Origin: Hemerocallis citrina
Lineage: Eukaryota; Streptophyta; Magnoliopsida; Asparagales; Asphodelaceae
Direction of reading: 5' to 3'
Assembly (NCBI GenBank): GCA_017893485.1
Contig: CM030362.1
Coordinates: forward strand, 930,001 to 994,000
Length of the DNA stretch: 64,000 bases
Part shown: positions 34,731-43,689 of the stretch, piece after piece
Numbering within the stretch: position 1 is the first letter of the stretch
How the letters are laid out: every line of letters begins with the position of its first letter
The notes under the pieces: model-generated
What the model was told of the DNA's origin: nothing
Database searches by the model: none
What the model saw: only the letters and a program-made list of their open reading frames with translations
Translations under genes and position numbers: made by a program

Positions 34731-35570
34731 TTAGTGCCTCTTCGGAAGGGGAGCGCTCCGGTTCAAGGAAACGCGGGGGCGGTGACGCCTAACCTCCGAG
34801 CTCGATTCCAAACTAGCAAAGTGAGATCCCCCTTCACCGCTAACTCTAGCTGTAGCACCAACAGAGGCACCCCTAGACGAGACGGCTACACCACTCTGAG
34901 CGTCAGCAGGACTCCGCCTCACCGGAGGCAGACGAGTCGCAAGTTCGTAGAAAGTAATTCCTTTCTCGCTCTCTTCGCGAGTACACGACGTACTACGAAT
35001 GTTGGCCCTCTTAGGCAGAGGCTTGAGCGACGCGATCTCTTCCTCCAGCTCGATGATTCTATCTCTCAGAACATCATCCTGTGCCGACATCTTCAAACGA
35101 GGAGGTCTTGACGAGCCCGCGACATTGGCGCTATCGATCGCAAGACGTCGATAATGGGTGACCTCGATCCCCTTGTCTATCGTAATCCTCCTAAGCTTGT
35201 CAATCTTGGCAAACAACTCTTGGCACTCGGATGACAACTTCTCCAACTCGGAGGCTAACTCCTCTTCTTTTGCCGAACATTCTTTCTCTGTTACCTCCAA
35301 TTGACGAATCTCGGCCAAGAGCTCGCTATTCTTTTGCTCGGCAACCAAAAGCTCCCTGCAAAGCCCCACTGTCTCACCTTCGAGACGAGAAGCTTGGGGT
35401 TGCTTCCGTAGTTGCTTCAACTCACGACAATACCCCCTCGCAGCCGCCTTTATCTCTTCCAGCTTCAAGAGCATATAAAACTGCCTCTCTCGGCTATGAG
35501 AAAGCGCTCGCTTCGTCTCTTTTAGCTCCTTACGAAGATACGAAACCTCCGTGATCAGACCAAACTTCAC
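34731..35570 (-). CDS. Antisense gene, candidate terminal exon 3b (coiled coil)
   Basis: This minus-strand segment of 279 codons starts right after a TGCTTTTCAG acceptor, again in phase 0. Residues 10-160 form a long Glu/Lys/Leu coiled coil (ELKETKRALSHSRERQF, ELLAEIRQLEVTEKE, ELEKLSSECQELFAKIDKL). A second short coil follows near residue 195 (RDRIIELEEEIASLKPL). The tail is Ser/Arg-rich and basic. It is larger than exons 3a and 3c and has its own stop. The 215 bp between the stop of exon 3a and this acceptor has no candidate first exon, so it must be joined to an upstream exon or be transcribed separately. Confidence 0.55.
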   Translation of the reverse strand: MKFGLITEVSYLRKELKETKRALSHSRERQFYMLLKLEEIKAAARGYCRELKQLRKQPQASRLEGETVGLCRELLVAEQKNSELLAEIRQLEVTEKECSAKEEELASELEKLSSECQELFAKIDKLRRITIDKGIEVTHYRRLAIDSANVAGSSRPPRLKMSAQDDVLRDRIIELEEEIASLKPLPKRANIRSTSCTREESEKGITFYELATRLPPVRRSPADAQSGVAVSSRGASVGATARVSGEGGSHFASLESSSEVRRHRPRVSLNRSAPLPKRH

Positions 35571-35785
35571 CTGAAAAGCAAAGATAAATCTGAGGCCCAA
35601 CACTTGGAGAAATTTTGCAACTAGTCAAACATAAAATCCGAGCTCCAACACTTGGAGAATTTTTGGCCAAACAAAAGTGTTTTCATTCAAAACTCAAAAG
35701 CATTACAGGAGCGGTGACCAGTCCGCGGTCAGGCATTACAAAAAAAAATATAAAAAGCAGAAAGAAGACCAAAGACGCAACCAAG

Positions 35786-38106
35786 TCAGGGGTCGACCCT
35801 TTTGTCGCTCGGATCTGCCGACCCCCCGACGATTCCCAAGTCCTCGTCCTCGGAGCTGTCATCCTCTTCATCTTCGGCCTCGGTCTCGCCCGTGCCTTCG
35901 ACACCCTCGATCTGTCCCTCGGGGACGAGCATTACCGAAGGGAGCTCTTCCTCGCCGTCCACAGGATCGTAGAAGTGGTAGGAGGAGGTGTCGAACCCCG
36001 GGTTCCGAGCTGCGATATGAAGCAGGGCTCGGCCGTACGCATCCTCCATGTTCTTGAACATGTACTCCTCGGCCTCTTGCTGGACAGCCCTCTTCGCCTT
36101 CACCACCTTCGACTGGTGCTTCGCCCTGATTCTCTCGGTCTCCTTCCGAGCTTTCTCCGCCTCCGACCGAGCTTTGGCCAGCTCCTCCTTAAGCTCGGCA
36201 TTCTCCTTCTCCGAGGCCTCAAGCTTGGCTGCCTCGTCCGTCGACTGCTGAATAGCTTCAGTCAGCTTCGTCTCCAATCCTGCCACCTCAGCACCGCGTT
36301 TTGCCGAGAGGAGTTGCTCAGCATTGAGCAGCTTCACAGCTTTTGCATGCTCCGACCTCTCCCGGTCGTACTGTGCCGTCAGCTCCTGTTCTTTGCTCTT
36401 GAACTCTTCGAGCAAGAAGTTGAAGTGGCAGAGAGTCTGAAAAGAGAACAAACAGTTAAAGTCCGGACCTAAAAACTTAGAAAATTTCGAAAAAATGCTT
36501 CAAGAAGAAAGTGTTCGGTCCACTTACCGACATCGTGTTCCGAGCGATCTGCATTGTGGCGTCCCCGACCTTTCTGGACTTAAGCGCCGCTCGGTCCTTG
36601 GGGGTCGGCAGATGCTTCACCGCCTGCATACAGATGTTGCAGTCTCCCAAGAAGCCGTCGACCTTTATTACTTGCCAGTCGGGGACGAAGATCTGCTTAT
36701 GCTCCTCGGTCAGAATCTTCTCCGCTTCGGTAGTGAGGGGCGGAACTTGAAGGGATAACACCTTGCTCACGTTGAACGCGCCACTCGACGAGCCGAGAGC
36801 ATCGGTCTTCGCCGGTGGAGTCGGCGCATCCGAGGAAGGGAGATCGGAGGCCGAGACCTGGTCGTGTTCGGGATCGGCTTCCAGGACCTCGACCACCGGC
36901 AGGTTGGCTGTCTTTGGAACCGAAGGTATCTTCGGCGCTCGGCCGCCCTGAGGCCCTGTCGAGGATCTCTTCTTCTTTCTCGTCTCCTGCTCCCTAGCCA
37001 CCTTGGCCTTCGCCATCAATGCCCTATAGTCCATCTTGGAAGACTCTGCACAAACTGAATGAAAAAACTTAGAAAAATTTTCAAGAACTTCAACGAAAAA
37101 GTAAAAATATCAGAGGCATACTGGGGTCGATCGGACTGAGACCCCCTCGGAACAAAGCCTCCTCGGTAATGTCCTTCCAACTTAGCGTCGGCAGGCCGAG
37201 GAGTTTCTTGAGGACTTCCGTCTCCTCGTCACTCAGCACTGGCTCCTTCTTCGCTCGCTTGGGCAGGCCTGCCCTCGACCAAGCTATCGGAATTGCCCAG
37301 GGTTCGGGAGCTCGGACAATGAAATACTTCTCCTTCCAATGCTTGATCGAGTCCGGGTTCTTGATCAACTTCACGCCTGTCCGCGGCGAAAGGTAGAACC
37401 TCTGCTCATTCCTGTTCGGCTAACAAGGGCGGTAGAGGCTCCGAAGGAGGAACAGGCTTGGCTCGGCGCCGATCTCTTGACACTGAAGAACAAACACCAA
37501 AACGTGCCTCCAAGTGTTCGGCATCAGCTGGGCGGGGCACAGGCCGTACCAATTGAGGACCTCGGCAATGAACGGATGCAGCGGAAAGCGAAGCTCGACG
37601 GCCAAGGAGTCGACCGAAAAAACGCACGCGTCGGCCGAAGACGACGTGCAGGCTCGGAAACCAGGCCCCGGGAGAAGCAACCCATACTCGGCAGGGATCT
37701 GGAATCCAGTCCGGATCCGTTGCAGATCAGCCTCAGTAAGGACCGAAGAGATATGGTCCACCTCGGACATCTCTCTCGGCTCGTTCTCCTCTACGGACTT
37801 GGCGGTGCCCTGCATCGCCTTCTCCAGCATCTCTTCGGAGTAGCTCCGTACTCCCCCAACGCTCGACAGAACGATCGGCTGCTGACCGAGCTCCCCTGCC
37901 TTCTTCGGCTGCTCTATGACCATCACGACTCCCTTACCCTTCTGGGAGCTCGCTGCAACATCCTAGGGTAGCTCGGCGACCTCCCCACTCTTGCTCGGCC
38001 GGACCACGGTCTGCTCGGTCGGCTCCACCACCTCCTTCTCTTTACCGGCTCGGCTCACGACTCGATCCGAGGCGAGGGTCTCATCCGAAGAAGTAATCTT
38101 AACCAT
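35786..38106 (-). pseudogene. Antisense gene of the Tat element: gypsy-type transposon domain plus coiled coil
   Basis: There are three exons on the minus strand: 38106-37122, 37045-36528 and 36436-35786. GT-AG introns of 76 and 91 bp and compatible phases give 717 codons plus stop. Exon 1 residues about 110-320 match the plant 'putative gypsy type transposon' domain (Transposase_28, PF04195): ELRFPLHPFIAEVLNWYGL, QLMPNTWRHVLVFVL, RFYLSPRTGVKLI and HWKEKYFIVRAPEPW. Exon 2 begins MDYRALMAKAKVAREQETRK and is Ser/Pro-rich. Exon 3 is a coiled coil (ERSEHAKAVKLLNAEQLL, then a long KE-rich run) with a very acidic tail. Two in-frame TAG codons (37,963-37,965 and 37,420-37,422) lie in exon 1, so this copy may be dead or need readthrough. 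A TATA box lies about 195 bp upstream. Antisense extra ORFs are known in Tat/Retand elements; their function is unknown. Confidence 0.7.
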
Positions 38107-38299
38107 TTTTTCTAAAGAGAGAGGGGAGAGACTGACCTTGAAGTGACAGTTACAGCCGGAAAAGTTCGCCGGAGCAAAGAAATGCCTTGTCGCGACAGCT
38201 AGCAGTACCACCCAGGAGCTAAAAACTTCGATGGTGAAAAGTAAAAACTTGAGAGAGAAAGTAAAAGTGAATAATGAGATTTGGGGTGGGGGAGTGAAG

Positions 38300-38306
38300 A
38301 TTTATA
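38300..38306 (-). promoter_or_regulatory. TATA box for the antisense gene
   Basis: The minus strand reads CTATAAATC, followed about 30 bp later by a pyrimidine-rich leader (TTCACTCCCCCACCCC, CTCATTATTCAC). The first in-frame Met of the antisense gene is about 195 bp downstream. This is an independent promoter inside the element, pointing against gag-pol. The call rests on motif and position only. Confidence 0.5.
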
Positions 38307-38309
38307 GTA

Positions 38310-39400
38310 AAAGAAAAAGTCTCTTGGGCTTCCTAACGAAAGGGCACGACTCTTGAGCGGCTTTTGAAGCATTACGAAAGCCCAAACGACTTTCTACCCG
38401 AGCAGCAACGGTTGGCAAAAATGCAAAACGTTTCGGTACAAGTCAAATAGCTCGGCACACACGCGATCAAAATCCGAGCGACGTGCGATCCGACCCCAAC
38501 ATCAAAGAGCCCGGTCGACTACCGAACAAGCGTCTCGAGATTCGTGCCACCATCCACCGGCTCAGATCGTGCCACATTGCCCGGATGAAGCACTTCGGAC
38601 CCGGACACCCCGCATCTGTCCCAGGAAGCAAGAGAAGATTTGGATTAAAAGTTTAAGGCACCCGCCCTCGGCGAGTGCCCCGGGCCCCAGGACTCGGTCG
38701 GTTCCCCTCTCACTCGTGAGCAACTCGAGCTTACGGCCTCGGAAGCCGAAACCACGAATCGTTCAAGGGTGGGAGAAAAACCACCATCGCGTGAGGCCCA
38801 GTCAGAAGGCAGATCGGCCCACCTCCCATCTCTAGCACCTTCGGGCTGATAACCATCAGAAGCCGTCAGCCCGGAAGGAAGACAGAGATCGGAGAAGCCC
38901 ATCCGTTCGAGGCACCTTGTCCCCCGGGTCCGGACTCCGGTCGTCACCCCTTCTGCCCTGATCTCCCCTGGCCCTGACATCCGCATCGGGGCCGTCAAAG
39001 TCAGGAGAAGATCACGGCAGAAGAGTGACCACCCATCCGACGCTCTCAGGGTTAGAATTTTTCAAAAACAGGCATCCGCCCAAGGCAGACACCCCCGATG
39101 GTCGATGAACCACCAATGCTGTGATCAAAGTATAGGGAGAGCAGGGTATTTATAACCTCCCCTCAAGGACCAGCCATTATGGCCCTTGGGAGGCCAAGCG
39201 ACGGAAGCCCAACAGTCACACCTAGGGAGCTGAAGCGCCAAGCATTAATTAGAGGACGCCATTTTAATGACCCCGGGAAGTTGGACCGCCGCACAAATCC
39301 TGGGGCGCCATTAATGCTCCCTGAGGGCAGCCAGTAGCTCAGCTCGGCCTTCTCATGAAGGCCCAACGGCTCGCCATCGCCCTTGCCGACCCATAAACCC
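38310..39400. other. Non-coding spacer of the gypsy element
   Basis: This is GC-richer than the flanking host DNA. It contains short copies of the CGTGCCACCATCCAACGG-type phrase near 38,548, which recurs in the following array, and a TATTTATAACC box near 39,149. Frames on both strands are short and unlike any family I recognise. Confidence 0.5.
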
Positions 39401-39414
39401 TCAGACTCCCAGTT

Positions 39415-40560
39415 GGCTAACCGAGCAAGTGCCCATCCGAGCCCCAAAACGGAGAAAATTCACTTTCTCCTCAACATTCGTGTAAGATCTCGATCAGACG
39501 GCCCAGATCTTGCCGGCGTCGCTAAACGACAAGATAGTGTTTTCTTGGGAATTGAGCCGTCTCGAGATTCGTGCCACCATCCAACGGCCCAGATCTTGCC
39601 AGCGTCGCTAAACGACAAGATATCATTTTCTTGGGAACTGAGCCGTCTTGAGATTCGTGCCACCATCCAACGGCTCAGATCGCGCCACCATGCTCGGACT
39701 TCCGAACCATTAGACCTCCGGTCGGCTAACCGAGCAAGTGCCTATCCGAGCCCCAAAACGGAGAAAATTCACTTTCTCCTCAACATTCGTGTAAGATCTC
39801 GATCAGACGGCCCAGATCTTGCCAGCGTTGCTAAACGACAAGATAGTATTTTCTTGGGAACTGAACCGTCTCGAGATTCGTGCCACCATCCAACGGCCCA
39901 GATCTTGCCAGCATCGCAAAACGACAAGATAGCGTTTTCTTGGGAACTGAGCCGTCTCGAGATTCGTGCCACCATCCAACGGCTCAGATCGCGCCACCAC
40001 GCTCGGACTGCCGAACCATTGGACCTCCGATCGGCTAACCGAGCAAGTGCCCATCCGAGCTCCAAAACGGAGAAAAGTCACTTTTTCCTCAACATTCATG
40101 TAAGATCTCGATCAGATGGCCCAGATCTTGCCAGTGTCGCTAAACGACAAGATAGCATTTTCTTGGGAACTGGGCCCGTCTCGAGATTCGCGCCACCATC
40201 CAACGGCTCAGATCGTGCCACGTCGCTCGGACAGCCGAACCCTTATACCCTCGGTCGGCTAACCGAGCAAGTGCCCATCCGAGCTCCAAAACAGAGAAAA
40301 AAGGCGTCGAGCGACCACGACTGTTGGATCTTCCAGAAATTCGCGGTTCTGGTGATGAACGGTCCAGATCGTGCCACATGCGCTAAACGACAAGATAGCA
40401 TTTTCTTAGGAACTGAGCCTGTCTCGAGATTCGTGCCACCATCCAATGGCTCAGATCGCGCCACGTCGCTCGGACAGCCGAACCCTTAGACCCCCGGTCG
40501 GCCAACCGAGCAAGTGCCCATCCGAGCTCCAAAAGCAAGAAAATGGCTGCCGAGCAACTA
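39415..40560 (+). repeat. ~309-bp tandem array upstream of the 3' LTR
   Basis: The phrase GGCTAACCGAGCAAGTGCC recurs at 39,415, 39,724, 40,033, 40,257 and (as GGCCAACC) 40,500, with spacings of 309, 309, 224 and 243 bp. Each full unit also has sub-repeats of GAGATTCGTGCCACCATCCA and GATCTTGCCAGCG with CGACAAGATAG. The 309-bp period is a multiple of 3, which keeps an apparent 368-codon frame open. I treat that frame as an artefact. Confidence 0.9.
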
Positions 40561-41046
40561 CAACCGCTAGATCTCCCAGAAATTCGCGCTCGCGCGAGAT
40601 CAACGGTCCAGATCTAGCCACGCCATAAATAGGTATTAAAAATCAGTTTTTATTTATTTTAATCGTTTTATTTATTTAAAAATTGCGAAAAAATTACTAA
40701 AAATTCGGGAAAATTAACTAGAAATTCTAGAAAATAATTATAAATTCGGGAGAATATTTTTGAGCCTCTAAACGAACAATTATTGCCTAGAATATATTGT
40801 TAAGGCCCCCGAACGACTGGTTAACACATTGCAAAATTAAATAAATAATCCGAAAAAAATAGACAAAAACCGTCGGATATTCAACAAGGCTTAAGAACAG
40901 CTTACAGCTTCAAAAATCATCTCACTACCCCCCTTCGAGATTCAAAACCCTCCATTCGGACTCCGATACAACTCCACTAGCCACTGAAACAGTTAAACTA
41001 CTCCTCAAAGGCTGATCACACTCAGTCTTTAAGAGTGGGGGGCTCG

Positions 41047-41663
41047 TGATATGGCTAAAAATGGGGTTAAATCGGAACCGTCCAGATTGGGCACGAATCT
41101 TGAAGCTCAGGGGTAAAACGGTAATTTTGCATATGGGCCCAAAGCGGGCACTGGATCTCCCCTTCACAGATCCAATAACCCGCGAACGGATCCACTCTAG
41201 CTGGGTACGGGTCCCGACCCAAGACAAACCCAGACCAGCAAGAGGAAATCAGGGTCTCTGATTTGACTAAATCAACGGGCTTGATTCGCGGTTATCCTCT
41301 AACCGGGAATCAGGGATCAGTTTCCTAAACTAATTATGAGGATTTTACTCCTAACGATATCACAGGAAATCAGATCCCTAATCAAATTCCCATGGCGACT
41401 ATAAATACCTCCGACCTACCACTGTTACAAGGTAATCACTTTTTTTCCAATTAAAGCTCTTTCTTAATCATATCACTAGTTACTGACAAGAGCGTCAGAG
41501 GGTGCGTCACCGGGATCAACCCCGGTGTATCGCACTTCCTTGCAGGTGAACGGTGGGAGTCAGCAGCCCAATTTCGACGAACAGGCTTGGATTCGCTATT
41601 TAGATTTTTCCACAAACCCACAAATTCTATCTGTTGGCCCCCACACCAAATTTAGCGGCAACA
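41047..41663 (+). repeat. 3' LTR of the 21.8-kb gypsy element (617 bp)
   Basis: It begins TGATATGG directly after a purine-rich GAGTGGGGGGCTCG tract (41,033-41,046) that can act as plus-strand primer, and ends GCGGCAACA followed by the ACAAC duplication. A TATA box copy is present near 41,400. Confidence 0.92.
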
Positions 41664-41668
41664 ACAAC

Positions 41669-42650
41669 AGAGAGAGAGGGGGAGAGAGCGATGGCGGGAG
41701 AATGGAAACGGCAAGCGACTGGCGATGAGAAGGTGGGAATGGCTGGCAGAGTAGCTTCGAACGGCAGCGATGAAGAGGGCGAGAGTGTCGACGGGATGAG
41801 AGTATGGAGGCAGGGAGGCTGCCGAGGGGAGAGGATGGTGGTCTGGCGACGGTGCGACGAGGAGAAGGAAGACGATGGCAGATGCGGAGCTTCGAGCGGA
41901 GGTCGACAATGGCCTCAGGCGGAGAAGGCGACATTGAAGGAGGTAATGGTGGCAGGCGGAGGCGATGGGGCTTCTGTGATCGAGCGGCGCGTCGACAGAG
42001 AGAGAAGGCGGAGGATGGAGATGGGTTCTCTGATGCGTTGTGGAGTGGCGAGGAAGATGGGGTCGAGCGGGAGGCTCGAGCGAAGTCTGTGGAGTTGTTG
42101 GGTTCTTCGGAGGTTGAGGGAGAGGGATGGAGCGAGGGTAGGCGGAGGGGGCAGAGGTGGAGATGAGGCGTGCGGCTTCAATGAGAGTGTTCGGAGGTAG
42201 GAGATGACGAGGCGGTTGCGGAGCAGGGGCGAGGTCGGGGTGGCAGGCAACGGAGGGCGGTAACTACGGGGCGCAGTTGTGGAATGAGAGGAAGGAGACG
42301 AGGGGAATGGGGCCTGAGTGGAGGTTGAAGACGACGGGGTGCTTCGGAGGTTGTTTGGAGTCGGGAGGAAGATGAAGGAGGTGGGGTTGTTTGGGTTCTC
42401 TGTGGGTTCGTTTGGGAGACAGGGGAAGGAAGAGGTAAAAAGAACGGGGAGAGATAGAGAATGGGATTAATTTAATCTCTGTTTTAAACAGAGGGGAGAG
42501 AGTGAGGAGAACGTGGTGAGAGATTGGACTTTTAATAAATAGTTAAACAATCAATAATATAACAAATAAGAAAGAATAGTTATAAGATACTAATAATTTA
42601 AAATACGGAAAAATACTTGAAAAAAACGTATTAATGGAAACAGGGGTTAC
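41669..42650. other. GA-rich flank of the gypsy insertion
   Basis: Before the insertion this sequence was contiguous with 19,867 and may belong to the same minus-strand LTR remnant. It is a GA-rich stretch on the plus strand (CT-rich on the minus) with overlapping frames in several phases. No recognisable domain was seen. It ends in an AT-rich segment with short open frames only. Confidence 0.4.
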
Positions 42651-42651
42651 A

Positions 42652-42791
42652 ATATATAAATGAGTGGTTTGGGGGGATTTGAATTTGAGTTTTGAGGTTT
42701 GAAATTTTGGGAGGAAAAATGTGTTTGGGGGGGGGGGGGGGGGGTTGAAGGTGAACCACTTGATAGCTTTCTTTGTGTTTTATTATATAGA
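42652..42791 (-). mobile_element. Helitron 5' fragment (same family as 57,027 and 63,500)
   Basis: The minus strand begins TCTATATAATAAAACACAAA and runs through the family sequence and a long G/C homopolymer to about 42,652, where similarity stops. It lacks the 3' hairpin and CTAG end. The base before TC is A, as expected. Confidence 0.65.
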
Positions 42792-42819
42792 TATAGGAAA
42801 TTCTTAAATATAGGAATCG

Positions 42820-43405
42820 AAAGATCATGTTGCATCTGATCGTAATAAATTGTCTCGGACGCAAGATGATTTTGCGTTTGTAGAATTTTTTTAAAAAAAA
42901 CTGGTTGGCCGCAAGATGGTTTTGCGTCCGATTAAAATTTTTAAAAATAATGCGTCGGATGCAAAATCACTTATCGGCTGGCTAAAAAAAACACTGAATC
43001 AATTGGACGATCGAAATTAAAAAAATAAAAAATAAAAAATTCACGAATGTTGCGTCCCAAACTTTTTGACATTTTAATTTATACGGAGTAGAGCCTATAA
43101 GATTATTTATTCATATAAAGTTAATTTGAGATTGGTTTGATTATTTGATGAAGAGATGAGATGGAATGGACCTATACGAATTGTTATGTGTTCGCATGCG
43201 TACATATTTAATAAATAACTTTTTTGGACTAATATTTTTTTTAATCAATGACTGAGATTCAAAATTAAAACGATCTTCCACCGCTGGATCAAATTTTGGA
43301 TTTCAACGTTTACAAAACCATCTCGAAATTCCTATTTCTCCTATTTCTAAATGTCAAATATAGAAAATTTTGAGCCTAAACGACTGTGCAGATGCTCTTA
43401 GATTG
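42820..43405. repeat. Palindromic-word array next to TOP2, probably a MITE remnant
   Basis: Near 42,856-42,990 the word GGACGCAA alternates with its complement TTGCGTCC (GACGCAAGATGATTTTGCG, CCGCAAGATGGTTTTGCG). Single words recur near 43,050. The right edge at about 43,389 reads GCAGATGCTC followed by TTA, similar to the right end of the MITE at 5,382-6,079, which has the same architecture with a different word. The left terminus is not identified. Confidence 0.5.
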
Positions 43406-43689
43406 TAGGTGATTTTTTCACAATTTTAAGTGTGGTGGTTGCAGTATGCCCAAAAATACCCTTCCTTAAAGTATTCGATATTTTAACTCTGTCAACAAAT
43501 TCCAGATCCAATCCTCCACCGTCCGAATCTGATCCCCATTTTCAAAAATCCCGCCCGGTCCCCAGATTTCAAATTTCAAATCCATCTTCCCATTTCTCGA
43601 TTAAAACCACCACACCACCCCAAATTCTAACCTCTGATCGACACCCTCTCAGTGTCTCTCTTATCTCTGCTTTCTTCTCATCGGAATCC

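Larger units (their letters stand above)
19873..41663 (+). mobile_element. 21.8-kb Ty3/gypsy element, Tat lineage (Retand-like)
   Basis: Two LTRs with TG...CA ends (19,873-20,493 and 41,047-41,663) are flanked by a perfect 5-bp duplication ACAAC (19,868-19,872 and 41,664-41,668). In order the element holds a primer-binding site, gag, pol (protease, RT, RNase H, second RNase H-like domain, integrase), a 111-bp tandem array, a block of minus-strand genes, a ~309-bp tandem array and a purine-rich tract. The LTRs differ at roughly two dozen positions by eye, mostly transitions, so the insertion is neither very recent nor ancient. Two solo LTRs interrupt pol. Without them the element would be about 15.1 kb. 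Pol has several stops and frameshifts, so this copy is not autonomous. Confidence 0.9.

Noticed and set aside
35615..36472. A 285-codon plus-strand frame
   Set aside because: It is the shadow of antisense exon 3a. The minus strand has splice sites, coiled-coil heptads and acidic composition, while the plus frame has no coherent protein features.
39383..40489. A 368-codon open frame in the gypsy 3' region
   Set aside because: It runs through the 309-bp array, whose period is a multiple of three. Frames on both strands stay open for the same reason, and no domain is present.
41634..42200. Overlapping plus and minus frames of 110-190 codons
   Set aside because: GA-rich DNA rarely forms stops. 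All frames are similarly open and none resembles a family.
43432..43689. Upstream in-frame Met for TOP2 at 43,432
   Set aside because: The added 86 residues are Pro/Ser-rich and not conserved, and the segment reads like promoter and leader. The Met at 43,690 matches the usual plant N-terminus.
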